DNA from: Polynucleobacter sp. UK-FUSCHL-C3
GTDB taxonomy: Bacteria > Pseudomonadota > Gammaproteobacteria > Burkholderiales > Burkholderiaceae
Length of the DNA stretch: 64,000 nt
Assembly: GCF_040409815.1 (NCBI RefSeq)
Contig: NZ_CP099959.1
Location: forward strand, 186,001 to 250,000
Direction of reading: 5' to 3'
Shown here: in pieces, positions 39,893 to 49,021 of the stretch
Layout: each line of letters starts with the position of its first letter
Position numbering within the stretch: position 1 is the first letter of the stretch
Position numbers and translations under genes: made by a program
The notes under the pieces: generated by a model
What the model saw: only the letters and a program-made list of their open reading frames with translations
What the model was told of the DNA's origin: nothing
Database searches by the model: none

Positions 39893-40765
39893 TTACATTC
39901 GCATTGGGTGATCGCAACCTGCAACGCTTAGTGTTTTAATCTTTAGGCCTTGATCAGTGGTGGTTGATCTTATTGTCTCATTTGCGCTTGCTAAATGATC
40001 TAGATCAATTGCTGTTAATGTGCCACCCCAAACGCAGCCCGTATCAATCCCTACGACACGATGCCGATTTAGTAGGCCCAAGGTAGACCAATGGCCAAAT
40101 ACAATAGGCATTTCTTGTGTTTTGCGTCCAGAGATCTCAAACCAAGGGATATATCCAGCGGGACCGCTTTCTAGACCCTCTTTACTTTTGAACTCCATCT
40201 CACCCTCGGGGGTACAAAAACGAACTCGGGTCAGAGTGTTTGTAATAAGACGGAGACGATCAATCCCTTTGAGCTTTGGATCCCAGTAATTTGGCGTGTT
40301 GCCATACATTTGTGCCAAGAACTGTTTGTATGTCTTTTGGCGAAGCGCTTGTTCGACTTCAGCAGCAAGTTCTAGGGTGCGCTTTACACTCCATTGGGGG
40401 AGTACTCCTGCATGAACAAGCAGCACCTTTCCATTACACAAAGCCATAGGTCGGTGACGCAACCAATCAATTAAGTCTTTACGATCTGGTGCTCGCAAAA
40501 TATCATCAATCGTATCGAGCGGCTTGGAATCCCGGAGACCAGCATCGCAGGCCAGAAGATTGAGATCATGATTACCTAGAATACATTCTGCTACCCCAGT
40601 TTCTTGAAGATGTTTAAGGCGACGTAGACTTCCCAAAGAATCTGGTCCACGATTAATCATATCGCCTAGGCAAATAATCTTAGAAGTGCGAGGTAATTTT
40701 TTGATCAGTTGATTAAGCGAACTTAAGCAGCCCTGGATATCGCCAATTGCAAATACGCGGGACAT
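39893..40765 (-). CDS. apaH: Symmetrical bis(5'-nucleosyl)-tetraphosphatase
   Basis: ApaH cleaves Ap4A to two ADP and also removes Np4 caps from RNA. The 290-aa protein has the calcineurin-type metallophosphatase motifs GDIQGC, GDMINRGPDSLG and GNHDLNLLA near the N terminus, and VHAGVLPQW and GHWSTLG later. The fit to E. coli ApaH is good over the whole length. It begins 2 nt after the photolyase stop on the same strand, so the two form an operon. Confidence 0.96.
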   Translation of the reverse strand: MSRVFAIGDIQGCLSSLNQLIKKLPRTSKIICLGDMINRGPDSLGSLRRLKHLQETGVAECILGNHDLNLLACDAGLRDSKPLDTIDDILRAPDRKDLIDWLRHRPMALCNGKVLLVHAGVLPQWSVKRTLELAAEVEQALRQKTYKQFLAQMYGNTPNYWDPKLKGIDRLRLITNTLTRVRFCTPEGEMEFKSKEGLESGPAGYIPWFEISGRKTQEMPIVFGHWSTLGLLNRHRVVGIDTGCVWGGTLTAIDLDHLASANETIRSTTTDQGLKIKTLSVAGCDHPMRM

Positions 40766-40767
40766 GC

Positions 40768-42237
40768 TCAGGAGACCTTTTTGACCACGTTATACCGAAT
40801 CAAGGTAGCTTTGCGGGCTTCATCATGATCGATTATCGGTAAAGGATAGTCTTTGCCTAGAGTAATTCCGGCGGCCTGAAGCTCAATTTGACCGACTGTC
40901 CATGGCGCATGAATTGACTTATTTGAAAGCTTCTCAAGAGCAGGAATATAGCGTCTGATGAACTTGCCTTCGCTATCAAAGCGTTCGGATTGGGTGGTGG
41001 GATTAAAGATCCGAAAGTAGGGCTGTGCATCGCAACCCGAGGAGGAGGCCCATTGCCAACCGCCATTATTCGATGCGAACTCAAAATCATTGAGATGGTC
41101 TGCGAAGTATTGTTCACCCCAGCGCCAATCGATTCCAAGATCTTTGCACAAAAAACTGGCTACTACCATGCGCAGGCGATTATGCATATAGCCACTTTGG
41201 TTGAGTTGATGCATCGCTGCATCAACCAGCGGATATCCAGTTTGACCATCACACCACGCTTTAAAGAGTTTCTGGGCATTAGCCCCTTTCTCCCATTCGA
41301 TTTTGTTGTAATCGGGTTTAAAGGACTCCCCGCTTGCAATACGGGGGTGGTTTGCCAAGATCATGAAATAGAAATCTCGCCAAATTAATTCGCTTAACCA
41401 GATACTTGCCCCAAGACTGCCCGCTAGCATTCTGCGGTGAGCCTCGCGAACCAATCCTCGAATGGAAACATTGCCAAAGCGTAGATAGGTGGATAAATAG
41501 CTCACACCTTTGATCGCAGGAAAGTCCCTACCGATATTGTATTGATCGATACGCTTTAAAAAATCGTTTAGAAATAACTCTGCCCCTTGAGGGCCTGGTG
41601 GTAGGTAGGATTCAATACCAGTAGGTTTAAATCCCATAGACTCTACAGCGGGTAATACCTGATCAAGTATTTTGGGAATCGGTGCAAAGTGCCCAATCAA
41701 GCCTTTAGTACCCAGTTCGCAAGCATGGGGCTCTAAATCAGCAGGCGTTAATCTCTTGAGCCATGCATTCTTATAGGGTGTAAATACTGAGAATACTGTT
41801 TGAGAGTTGGTTAATACCTCGGTCTTTTCAAAGATAACCTGATCCTTGAAATGCTCAAACTGAATATTTTTCTTGGACAGTATGGTAGCGACTGACTGAT
41901 CCCGTTGGATAGCGGATGGCTCATAATCATGATTAGAGAGAACGCAATCCACTTGAAGTTGCTCGGCCAGTTTGGGGATGAGTTCTGTGGGGTCCCCATG
42001 GCGGACTAGTAGGCCACCCCCATGGGATCGAAGTGTTTGATCCACTTCATGAGCGCATTGCCAAAGAAAATCAACACGCCGGTCAAAACCAAGTCCCTTT
42101 TTCAGGAGCGGCTCTAGGATGGTGGTATCAAAGATAAATGCAATCCATACCTCTTGATGTGAGCGTAAGGCGTGGTGAAGCGCTGCATGATCATGCAGGC
42201 GCAAATCGCGACGTAGCCATACTAACGCTTTACTCAT
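40768..42237 (-). CDS. phrB: Deoxyribodipyrimidine photolyase (CPD photolyase)
   Basis: PhrB repairs pyrimidine dimers with light, using FAD and an antenna pigment. The protein of 489 aa opens with ALVWLRRDLRLHDHAALHHAL, the N-terminal antenna-binding domain. The FAD-binding C-terminal half has WLSELIWRDFYFMIL, GQTGYPLVDAAMHQLNQSGYMHNRLRMVVASFL and NGGWQWASSSGCDAQPYFRIFNP. I use the ATG at 42237; a TTG at 42264 would add nine residues outside the family. A TAAGAT hexamer 7 nt upstream suggests a leaderless mRNA. Confidence 0.94.
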   Translation of the reverse strand: MSKALVWLRRDLRLHDHAALHHALRSHQEVWIAFIFDTTILEPLLKKGLGFDRRVDFLWQCAHEVDQTLRSHGGGLLVRHGDPTELIPKLAEQLQVDCVLSNHDYEPSAIQRDQSVATILSKKNIQFEHFKDQVIFEKTEVLTNSQTVFSVFTPYKNAWLKRLTPADLEPHACELGTKGLIGHFAPIPKILDQVLPAVESMGFKPTGIESYLPPGPQGAELFLNDFLKRIDQYNIGRDFPAIKGVSYLSTYLRFGNVSIRGLVREAHRRMLAGSLGASIWLSELIWRDFYFMILANHPRIASGESFKPDYNKIEWEKGANAQKLFKAWCDGQTGYPLVDAAMHQLNQSGYMHNRLRMVVASFLCKDLGIDWRWGEQYFADHLNDFEFASNNGGWQWASSSGCDAQPYFRIFNPTTQSERFDSEGKFIRRYIPALEKLSNKSIHAPWTVGQIELQAAGITLGKDYPLPIIDHDEARKATLIRYNVVKKVS

Positions 42238-42284
42238 AGACTCTATCTTAGCCCTTAATCCCAATTTGATTATGATGATGGTTT

Positions 42285-43103
42285 ATGGAGCATCTATTTT
42301 TCATTAGCTCAAAAATCGTTCAGTTTTTGATTGAACCCCTTAATCTATTATTTCTGATCTCTGTATTAGCCTTATTCTTTTTGATTCTGAGAAAGCCAAT
42401 AGCCACTAAGCTTTTCTTGTGGCTTTCTGTGATTGGTTTCATATTGGTAGGCTATGCCCCCATACCCGAATCTCTAGCCCGTATTCTGGAGAATTCCATT
42501 GAAAAAGTGGATATCAATAAGATGCCTAGTGAACAGATTGCGGGAATCATTATTTTGGGCGGAGCCATCAGTGGAGAGGATATTGCTATTGATCGGGGCG
42601 AGGTTTCAATGAACTCTTCAGCAGAGCGGGTGACAAAAGCATTAGAGCTCATTCGTCGCTATCCAGGCAAGCCATTTATTTTTAGTGGCTTCTCGAACAG
42701 AGTGATTCCGCGAGGAATGTCTGAGGCTGAAGCCTTTAAGCAATTAATCCAAGAGCAGGGATTGGCACAGATTTCCAAAGATACTGCATATTATGAAAAC
42801 CAGTCTCGTAATACGTATGAGAACGCAATATTCTCTAAGAAAATTATTCAGAACCTTAATGATATTCATCCGTTGGGTGCTAACAAGTCATGGTTATTAA
42901 TTACATCAGCAAGTCATATGTATCGCTCGGCTAAGATTTTTCAGAAGCAAGGGATTCCAATCATTCCAGTGCCTGTGGACTATCAAACTGCGCATACCCT
43001 GCAATGGAGAGAGTTTGATTTGACCGACGGAGCATTTCTTTGGAACATATTGCTTAAAGAATACATTGGTATTGTTGCTTATAAGTTAACTGGAAAAATT
43101 TAG
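42285..43103 (+). CDS. YdcF/ElyC-type DUF218 membrane protein
   Basis: This 272-aa protein has two N-terminal transmembrane helices (about 18-35 and 42-60) and a DUF218 domain with GIIILGGAI, RYPGKPFIFSGFS, ENQSRNTYENAIF and LLITSASHMYRSAKIF. E. coli ElyC and SanA of this family affect envelope integrity and lipid-carrier use, but the activity is not known. It is divergent from phrB. A TATGAT hexamer ends 8 nt before the ATG, so its leader would be very short. Its stop is 35 nt before the yqgE start. Confidence 0.87.
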   Translation: MEHLFFISSKIVQFLIEPLNLLFLISVLALFFLILRKPIATKLFLWLSVIGFILVGYAPIPESLARILENSIEKVDINKMPSEQIAGIIILGGAISGEDIAIDRGEVSMNSSAERVTKALELIRRYPGKPFIFSGFSNRVIPRGMSEAEAFKQLIQEQGLAQISKDTAYYENQSRNTYENAIFSKKIIQNLNDIHPLGANKSWLLITSASHMYRSAKIFQKQGIPIIPVPVDYQTAHTLQWREFDLTDGAFLWNILLKEYIGIVAYKLTGKI

Positions 43104-43124
43104 CTTTTAGGGAAAGCTCTTGCT

Positions 43125-43133
43125 TGGTAGAAT
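43125..43133 (+). promoter_or_regulatory. Extended -10 promoter of yqgE, probably leaderless
   Basis: TGGTAGAAT is a TGn-extended -10 ending 5 nt before the yqgE ATG. No Shine-Dalgarno is present at a usable distance. Transcription is expected to begin at or next to the start codon. Confidence 0.5.
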
Positions 43134-43138
43134 GAGCT

Positions 43139-43750
43139 ATGAGCGCACAGTCGCATTTGCCATCCTATTTATCAGCTTCTAGCTATCTTGCTAATCAATT
43201 GTTGTTAGCAATGCCAGGAATGCTCGATGATAACTTTGCAGGATCGGTCATCTATCTGCTCGAGCATACGGATAAGGGTGCAATGGGATTGGTGGTCAAC
43301 AGACCCACGGAGCTTGTTCTTTCGACCTTATTTGAAAAGATTGAGCTCAAATTAGAAATTGCTCCTCTTTTAGATCAGCCGGTCTATTATGGCGGCCCAG
43401 TTCAGGTAGAGCGTGGCTTTGTATTGCATCAAACAAACTCTTTGGAGAAATATTCTTCATCCCTTGTCATTGCGGATGGCTTAACGATGACCACATCAAA
43501 AGATGTGCTCGAGGCAGTCGCTAGCGGAAATGGCCCACCAAAATTTATGATGACCTTAGGGTACGCTGGTTGGGGTGCTGGTCAACTAGAGGAGGAAATA
43601 GCATTAAATGGCTGGATGAATGTTCCACTATCTAGTGTGGAAATGAGTAAGATCATTTTTGATACCCCATATGCTGAACGGTATCAGCGAGCAATACAAA
43701 ATCTTGGTTTTGATCTATCAAGCCTTTCAGGAGAGGCGGGTCATGCATGA
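43139..43750 (+). CDS. yqgE: YqgE/AlgH family protein
   Basis: This 203-aa protein belongs to the YqgE/AlgH family (DUF179). The family marks LLLAMPGMLDDNFAGSVIYLLEH, GAMGLVVNRP, YYGGPVQVERGFVLH and LGYAGWGAGQLEEE are all present. Its biochemical role is not known; AlgH was once linked to alginate regulation. It is nearly always next to ruvX, as here, where the two genes overlap by 8 nt. Confidence 0.93.
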   Translation: MSAQSHLPSYLSASSYLANQLLLAMPGMLDDNFAGSVIYLLEHTDKGAMGLVVNRPTELVLSTLFEKIELKLEIAPLLDQPVYYGGPVQVERGFVLHQTNSLEKYSSSLVIADGLTMTTSKDVLEAVASGNGPPKFMMTLGYAGWGAGQLEEEIALNGWMNVPLSSVEMSKIIFDTPYAERYQRAIQNLGFDLSSLSGEAGHA

Positions 43751-44162
43751 TTCCTCTCCCATTCATAAACCTTTAAGCGTGATGGCGTTCGATTACGGTG
43801 CCAAACGAATCGGTGTGGCAGTTGGTAACTCCTTGACTAAGTCGGCACAGAACTTACCGGTTATTTTGAACGCTGGCGAAGAGCAGCGATTTGCTGCTAT
43901 TGCAAAGATTATTGCCAACTGGGCTCCCGATGCGATTGCAGTAGGCTTACCCTTGCATCCAGATGGGGCTGAGCATGCAATGACCCAAAAAGCACGGCGC
44001 TTTGGTCAGCAAATAGGAGGGCGTTACTCTAAGCCAGTTTATTTTGTCGACGAGCGCTACTCCTCGGTAGTTTTAGAGGGCGATGTTCAATATCATGAAT
44101 CGCTAGACTCCCATGCGGCGGCCCTTATTTTGGAGCAGTTCTTTAGGGAACGAAAATTTTAG
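43743..44162 (+). CDS. ruvX: RuvX/YqgF Holliday-junction resolvase-like protein
   Basis: RuvX is an RNase H-fold nuclease that takes part in 16S rRNA 5' end processing and can cut Holliday junctions. The protein of 139 aa has MAFDYGAKRIGVAVGN with the first catalytic Asp, AVGLPLHPDG, VYFVDERYSS with the Glu, and a DSHAAALIL Asp near the end. I choose the ATG at 43743, which overlaps the yqgE stop by 8 nt and starts just ahead of the conserved part; the frame is open to 43659 but that part lies inside yqgE. It ends 3 nt before the convergent tolC-like gene. Confidence 0.94.
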   Translation: MHDSSPIHKPLSVMAFDYGAKRIGVAVGNSLTKSAQNLPVILNAGEEQRFAAIAKIIANWAPDAIAVGLPLHPDGAEHAMTQKARRFGQQIGGRYSKPVYFVDERYSSVVLEGDVQYHESLDSHAAALILEQFFRERKF

Positions 44163-44165
44163 GAA

Positions 44166-45773
44166 TCAGCGCAATAAAGCATTAACGGCTTTGAGATCCT
44201 CATCAGAAAGACTGGCTGCTTGAGCTTTTAACTTAAGCGCATTCATGATCGTGTCATAGCGAGCCTTATACAGCGATGCTCTGGTTGTAAACAAGGTATC
44301 CAAAGCAATAAGGACATCAATATTGATTAGGGTGCCAACTCGATAACCTAGCTTACTGGACTCTACTGCAGAAGCTGAGGATTTCTCTGCAGCTTCTAGG
44401 GCTTTCACTGTGGCTAAACCACCATAAAATCCAGTGAATGCTTGACGAGTCGCCTGGGCCGCTGTTCTTCTAAGGTTATCGTAGTCTGCCTTTGCCTTAT
44501 CTGCCAGAGCAGCATTTTGCCGAATCACAGACATATTGAAGCCACCAGAGACAATTGGTAAGGTCATTTGTAGGGCAATCGTATTGTTGAAAATATTTTG
44601 GGTAGGCGAAGGATTAAAGTTTAGTGCAGACCCATTAGATTGATTAAAGCCAGTCGTTCCTACAAAATTAACGCTGGGGTAGTTTGCTGCTAATGAGGAT
44701 TTATAGGCACTCTCTGCCAATTGAACTCCAAGTTGACCAACGAGAACGTTATAGCTGGCATTTTCAGATTGCGTAATCCAATCCTCTAGGGCTTGACCTG
44801 GCGGAAGTTTAGGATTAACGCTCTCAGCAATAGGCACACCTTTTTCATCTCGATTCTTGGATCTGGGATCTGCGACCACCCCGGCAATCGATATATCTTT
44901 TGCCATGGGTTTAATTTGTTTTACTGGATGACCAATCAGCTGTTCAAGAACACCCCGTTTCACAACAAGTTCCGCATGCGCAGCAATCTCTTGAGCGTTG
45001 GCAATATCAAAGCGCGCTTGCGCATCATTAGCATCCACAATAGTCGCTGAACCAATCTCAAACTTAGCTTTTGCAGCATCTAATTGCTCTTTGATGAGTC
45101 CTTTCTTGTTTCTAAATAGTTCAACATTATCCTGGGCTGTTAGAACATCAAAGTAAGCTTGAGATACCCGAATAACTAAATCTTGTTGGGCCTGCAAAAA
45201 CTGTAGATCGGATATTTTGGTATTCAGGTCACCTTGTTTAAATATTTGTATTCCTGCTAAATTAAATACAGGCTGAGTTAGAGTCACCGTGTAGCTCTTT
45301 TGATCAAATGCTCGATTATTCCCCTCACCATGTTGAAAAAAACGGGTTCCAGTTGGATTGGCAGATACTTGCGGTAAGAGTACCGATAAGCCTTGCCAAA
45401 ATAGTTCTTTGCGAGCAGTAAGATTAAAGCGAGCACTATTAATCACTGGATCATTAAAAGCAGCTTCTTGGTATAGACCAATCAAATCCATAACACGACC
45501 ATCTTTGAGTCGATCGCTCTTTCCATCTACTAAATTTGAGTTCACCGGTAATGCCGGAATTGCAACTTGTGGGGGAACCTCTAGTTTGATCAAGTCTTGG
45601 GGGCTAAGTGTTTTTGGGAGAATAGAGTTATTGGCTGGCGTCACGGTTACAGAGCCCTGCGAGCCCATTATGTTGGGTGACCCCTGACTTTGGCCATAGC
45701 TAATGGAACAGGGGAGCAAGCCCATTACAAGAAGCAAAAAAGCAGTTGAAATAAAAGGCTTATTCATGAACAT
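44166..45773 (-). CDS. TolC-family outer-membrane efflux/secretion protein
   Basis: This 535-aa protein has an N-terminal signal peptide (about 1-27, ending in SISYG), then a low-complexity linker with several Asn, Ser and Pro, and an OEP (TolC) repeat region from about residue 85. Paired helical repeats with DLIGLYQEAAFNDP and QAYFDVLTAQDNVELFRNKKG mark the first half, and the second half ends in YDTIMNALKLKAQAA. TolC proteins form outer-membrane tunnels for type I secretion and drug efflux. No inner-membrane partners are adjacent, so its substrate is unknown. It may serve several pumps. Confidence 0.9.
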   Translation of the reverse strand: MFMNKPFISTAFLLLVMGLLPCSISYGQSQGSPNIMGSQGSVTVTPANNSILPKTLSPQDLIKLEVPPQVAIPALPVNSNLVDGKSDRLKDGRVMDLIGLYQEAAFNDPVINSARFNLTARKELFWQGLSVLLPQVSANPTGTRFFQHGEGNNRAFDQKSYTVTLTQPVFNLAGIQIFKQGDLNTKISDLQFLQAQQDLVIRVSQAYFDVLTAQDNVELFRNKKGLIKEQLDAAKAKFEIGSATIVDANDAQARFDIANAQEIAAHAELVVKRGVLEQLIGHPVKQIKPMAKDISIAGVVADPRSKNRDEKGVPIAESVNPKLPPGQALEDWITQSENASYNVLVGQLGVQLAESAYKSSLAANYPSVNFVGTTGFNQSNGSALNFNPSPTQNIFNNTIALQMTLPIVSGGFNMSVIRQNAALADKAKADYDNLRRTAAQATRQAFTGFYGGLATVKALEAAEKSSASAVESSKLGYRVGTLINIDVLIALDTLFTTRASLYKARYDTIMNALKLKAQAASLSDEDLKAVNALLR

Positions 45774-45842
45774 GATTTGAAGTTTAAGCCCAAAATGGTT
45801 TATTAATAGGTTTGGCTAACGAAGGCTTTAGTATTGATACCC

Positions 45843-46688
45843 ATGGACCCATTACTATTATTTAAAGCCCTCATTTTAGGAGTGGTTGAGGGCCTCACTG
45901 AATTTTTGCCCATTTCTAGCACTGGGCATTTAATCTTGGTGGGCGACCTACTAAACTTTAATGATGAACGTGGCAAAGCCTTTGAAATCATTATTCAGTT
46001 CGGAGCTATTTTGGCAGTGTGTTGGGAGTATCGTCAGCGCCTTCTGAAAGTGACTAGTACCTTATGGACTAGTAAACAATCTCAAAAATTTGTATTGCAT
46101 GTCGTCATCGCCTGTGTTCCGGCGATGGGTTTGGGGCTTCTATTTGGTAAATACATTAAGGCATACTTATTTTCACCAGTGCCAGTAGCCAGCGCTTTTA
46201 TCGTAGGGGCATTCATTATTTTTTGGGCTGAGTATCGGCAAACCCGATCTAGTAATATGAAGAAGATCAATAGCGTTGATGAGCTTACCCCCATAGATGC
46301 TCTAAAAATTGGCCTAGCTCAGTGTGCTGCATTAATACCTGGGACTTCTCGTTCGGGGGCAACGATTATTGGCGGGATGCTGTTTGGCCTACCCCGAGCT
46401 GTAGCAACCGAGTTCTCATTCTTCTTGGCGATCCCAGTCATTGGCGGAGCAACCGCTTATGAGTTATTGAAAATCGCTAATTCAAGTCATTCGATTGGGT
46501 TTGGAGACTTTGCGCCAGCATTGCTAGTGGGCTTTGTGGCTGCTTTTATTTCGGCCTTTATATGCGTACGTTGGCTGATCCATTATGTTGCACATCACAA
46601 CTTTATTCCATTTGCTTGGTATCGCATTATCTTTGGTGCAATTGTCCTATTCACTTCCTATACTGGCCTAGTCGCCTGGTCTAATTAG
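45843..46688 (+). CDS. uppP: Undecaprenyl-diphosphatase UppP (BacA)
   Basis: UppP recycles the lipid carrier undecaprenyl diphosphate for wall and LPS synthesis. The protein (about 281 aa) is an integral membrane protein with the two family motifs [20 protein letters not shown] near the N terminus and [17 protein letters not shown] in the second half. I use the ATG at 45843; a TTG at 45834 would add three residues. It is divergent from the tolC-like gene and followed by DUF2721 after 23 nt. Confidence 0.95.
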   Translation: MDPLLLFKALILGVVEGLTEFLPISSTGHLILVGDLLNFNDERGKAFEIIIQFGAILAVCWEYRQRLLKVTSTLWTSKQSQKFVLHVVIACVPAMGLGLLFGKYIKAYLFSPVPVASAFIVGAFIIFWAEYRQTRSSNMKKINSVDELTPIDALKIGLAQCAALIPGTSRSGATIIGGMLFGLPRAVATEFSFFLAIPVIGGATAYELLKIANSSHSIGFGDFAPALLVGFVAAFISAFICVRWLIHYVAHHNFIPFAWYRIIFGAIVLFTSYTGLVAWSN

Positions 46689-46698
46689 CTTCAGAATT

Positions 46699-46704
46699 TA
46701 GAAT
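46699..46704 (+). promoter_or_regulatory. -10-like box just before the DUF2721 gene
   Basis: TAGAAT ends 7 nt before the ATG at 46712. No Shine-Dalgarno is seen between. This is the same geometry as at yqgE and ribE, but without a TG extension or good -35. Confidence 0.3.
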
Positions 46705-46711
46705 AATCACT

Positions 46712-47194
46712 ATGAACTTAACGATTGATACTATTCAGGCTAATATTCAGTTAGCTTTAGCCCCAGTATTTCTATTAACAGCGGTGGCTACTCTGGTCAC
46801 GGCTATCACGGCACGCTTAGCCCGTAATGTGGATCGGATGCGTTTTATACAGAATGAGTTATATAGTAATCATGAGTTAAACGACAAATTACGACTGCAT
46901 TATGAAAAAGAAATCATAGAGTTCAAAACACGCGGACGCTTATGTACCTTAGCAATCTTTTTTGATGTGCTCGCTGGAGTCCTGATCTCGTTAACCGTAC
47001 TGGAGCTATTTTTCTTACAAACAGGCGCCGCACGTATAGTAGAGGTGGGTTATGTCGTCATAACCTTTGTAGCTGGTTTAGTATCGTTTGTTATCGCTCT
47101 CGCGCTGATATTGGTGGAGGTTGTATTTGCGTATCGCTCGACAAGCTGGGATTTGCCTACGATTGATAAATCTAATAAAACCCGTATGTACTAA
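46712..47194 (+). CDS. DUF2721 membrane protein
   Basis: This 160-aa protein matches DUF2721, small bacterial membrane proteins of unknown role. It has an N-terminal helix with [26 protein letters not shown], then a charged, helical cytoplasmic part (about 45-80), and two helices in the second half. The [12 protein letters not shown] pattern is a family mark. It lies between uppP and the UDP-glucuronate decarboxylase. I can suggest no function beyond a membrane location. Confidence 0.8.
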   Translation: MNLTIDTIQANIQLALAPVFLLTAVATLVTAITARLARNVDRMRFIQNELYSNHELNDKLRLHYEKEIIEFKTRGRLCTLAIFFDVLAGVLISLTVLELFFLQTGAARIVEVGYVVITFVAGLVSFVIALALILVEVVFAYRSTSWDLPTIDKSNKTRMY

Positions 47195-47253
47195 AAATAC
47201 AAAAAAATTTATTAATCATTAAGACAACGTATTTTCAGAAGAGAGAGATCAGT

Positions 47254-48198
47254 ATGTCCTTTAATCAGAACAAAATCCTTATCACTGGCGGCGCAGGTTT
47301 TCTGGGTTCACACTTAACCGAGAAATTATTATCACAAGGCAATGATGTTTTGGTTGTTGATAATTTTTTTACAGGAACAAAACAGAATCTAGCGCATCTT
47401 TTAGGCAATACCAATTTAGAAGTCATACGTCACGACGTGACCCTTCCCCTGTACGTAGAAGTAAATCAAATTTATAACCTAGCCTGCCCTGCATCTCCAG
47501 TTCACTATCAATTTGATCCTGTACAAACCACCAAAACGAGTGTGCATGGAGCGATTAATATGCTGGGCCTTGCCAAAAGAACTAGAGCCCGGATTTTGCA
47601 AGCCTCAACTAGTGAGGTGTATGGGGATCCAGAGGTGCACCCTCAGCCCGAAAGCTACTGGGGTAAGGTCAATCCAATTGGTATTCGCTCATGCTATGAC
47701 GAGGGTAAGCGTTGCGCCGAAACTCTGTTTTTTGATTATCACCGGCAGCATCAAACCGATATTAAGGTGGTGCGTATTTTTAATACCTACGGGCCCCGCA
47801 TGCACCCCAATGATGGGCGCGTAGTGAGTAATTTCATTGTGCAGGCTCTTCAAGATAAGGACATTACTATTTATGGGGATGGCTCACAAACACGGAGCTT
47901 TTGCTACGTGGATGATTTGATAGATGCCATGATCAAAACGATGAACTCAGAAAAAGGGTTTACTGGTCCAGTCAATATTGGCAATCCGGATGAGTTCACG
48001 ATGTTGCAATTGGCAGAAATGGTTCTTAAGCTATCGAATAGTAAATCCAAAATTATTTATCAACCCCTACCATCAGATGACCCCAAGCAACGCCAACCCA
48101 ATATTGATTTAGCTAAAACTAAGCTTGGTTGGCGGCCCAAGGTTAATCTTGAAGATGGTTTAAAAGAGACCATTGCTTACTTCAAAAGAATGATCTAA
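47254..48198 (+). CDS. UDP-glucuronate decarboxylase (UDP-xylose synthase) family
   Basis: The 314-aa extended SDR makes UDP-xylose from UDP-glucuronate in its best-studied members. It has [15 protein letters not shown] for NAD binding, [35 protein letters not shown] with the catalytic Thr/Glu region, and Y-x3-K as YDEGK. ARIRTFNTYGP-like [10 protein letters not shown] is also present. No other exopolysaccharide or glycosyltransferase gene is nearby, so the use of the product is not clear. A GAGAGAGA site precedes the ATG, and trmB begins 9 nt after the stop. Confidence 0.88.
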   Translation: MSFNQNKILITGGAGFLGSHLTEKLLSQGNDVLVVDNFFTGTKQNLAHLLGNTNLEVIRHDVTLPLYVEVNQIYNLACPASPVHYQFDPVQTTKTSVHGAINMLGLAKRTRARILQASTSEVYGDPEVHPQPESYWGKVNPIGIRSCYDEGKRCAETLFFDYHRQHQTDIKVVRIFNTYGPRMHPNDGRVVSNFIVQALQDKDITIYGDGSQTRSFCYVDDLIDAMIKTMNSEKGFTGPVNIGNPDEFTMLQLAEMVLKLSNSKSKIIYQPLPSDDPKQRQPNIDLAKTKLGWRPKVNLEDGLKETIAYFKRMI

Positions 48199-48207
48199 CG
48201 GGTTTTA

Positions 48208-49017
48208 ATGGAAAAAACCAAAGCCATCGATGGGCGGATTCGCAAGATCCGCTCCTTTGTTCGAAGGGCTGGAAGAACTACTAATGCTCAATCTAGGGCA
48301 ATGAATGAGTTAGCTCCTCAATTTCTGCTTCCTTTTGATAGTAAGTTATTTGATTGGTCTATTTTTGATTCATTGTCCAGCCCAGATCAAAATCAATTCC
48401 CGCAGCGTATTCTTGAGATTGGCTTTGGGATGGGCGAATCCACAGCTCATATTGCTCAGGTTCGGCCCCAAGACGTATTTTTAGGCATTGAGGTACATGA
48501 GCCTGGCGTAGGTGCATTGCTTAAGAAAATTGGCGAGTTGCAGTTAAGCAATCTCCGCCTGATTCAGTACGATGCTGTCGAGGTGTTGGAGCACATGATT
48601 GCTAGAGAGTCTTTGGATGGCGTGCATATATTCTTTCCGGATCCTTGGTATAAGAAGCGACATCATAAGCGTCGCTTAATTCAAGAAGACTTTATTACTC
48701 TTTTGGCGTCACGTCTTAAAAGTGGTGGGTATATTCATTTGGCAACAGATTGGCATCACTATGCCGAGCAAATGTTACTAGTTCTAAATCAACACCCTAA
48801 GCTCGAAAATAGCTCTAAGCAGTTGGTGTTACTAGAAGCAATAGAACTAAGCAATGCCAAGCAAGAAATCGGCGGAATAGTATTTAGCCACGAGCACTTA
48901 GCCAAGCCACACGCTGGCTATGTGGAGCGGCCCGCTTATCGACCCATCACTAAGTTTGAGAATCGTGGCCTTAAGTTAGGCCACGGGGTTTGGGATTTAC
49001 TCTATCAAAAGAGATAA
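48208..49017 (+). CDS. trmB: tRNA (guanine-N7-)-methyltransferase
   Basis: TrmB makes m7G46 in tRNA variable loops. The 269-aa protein has a basic N terminus with [12 protein letters not shown], the SAM loop [29 protein letters not shown], and [18 protein letters not shown], a signature of the family. It is longer than E. coli TrmB (239 aa) by a few inserts. It starts 9 nt after the UDP-glucuronate decarboxylase stop and ends 4 nt before the convergent aldehyde dehydrogenase. Confidence 0.95.
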   Translation: MEKTKAIDGRIRKIRSFVRRAGRTTNAQSRAMNELAPQFLLPFDSKLFDWSIFDSLSSPDQNQFPQRILEIGFGMGESTAHIAQVRPQDVFLGIEVHEPGVGALLKKIGELQLSNLRLIQYDAVEVLEHMIARESLDGVHIFFPDPWYKKRHHKRRLIQEDFITLLASRLKSGGYIHLATDWHHYAEQMLLVLNQHPKLENSSKQLVLLEAIELSNAKQEIGGIVFSHEHLAKPHAGYVERPAYRPITKFENRGLKLGHGVWDLLYQKR

Positions 49018-49021
49018 CTCT

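Noticed and set aside
43659..43742. Upstream extension of ruvX
   Set aside because: It lies within yqgE, and the RuvX domain begins only after the ATG at 43743.
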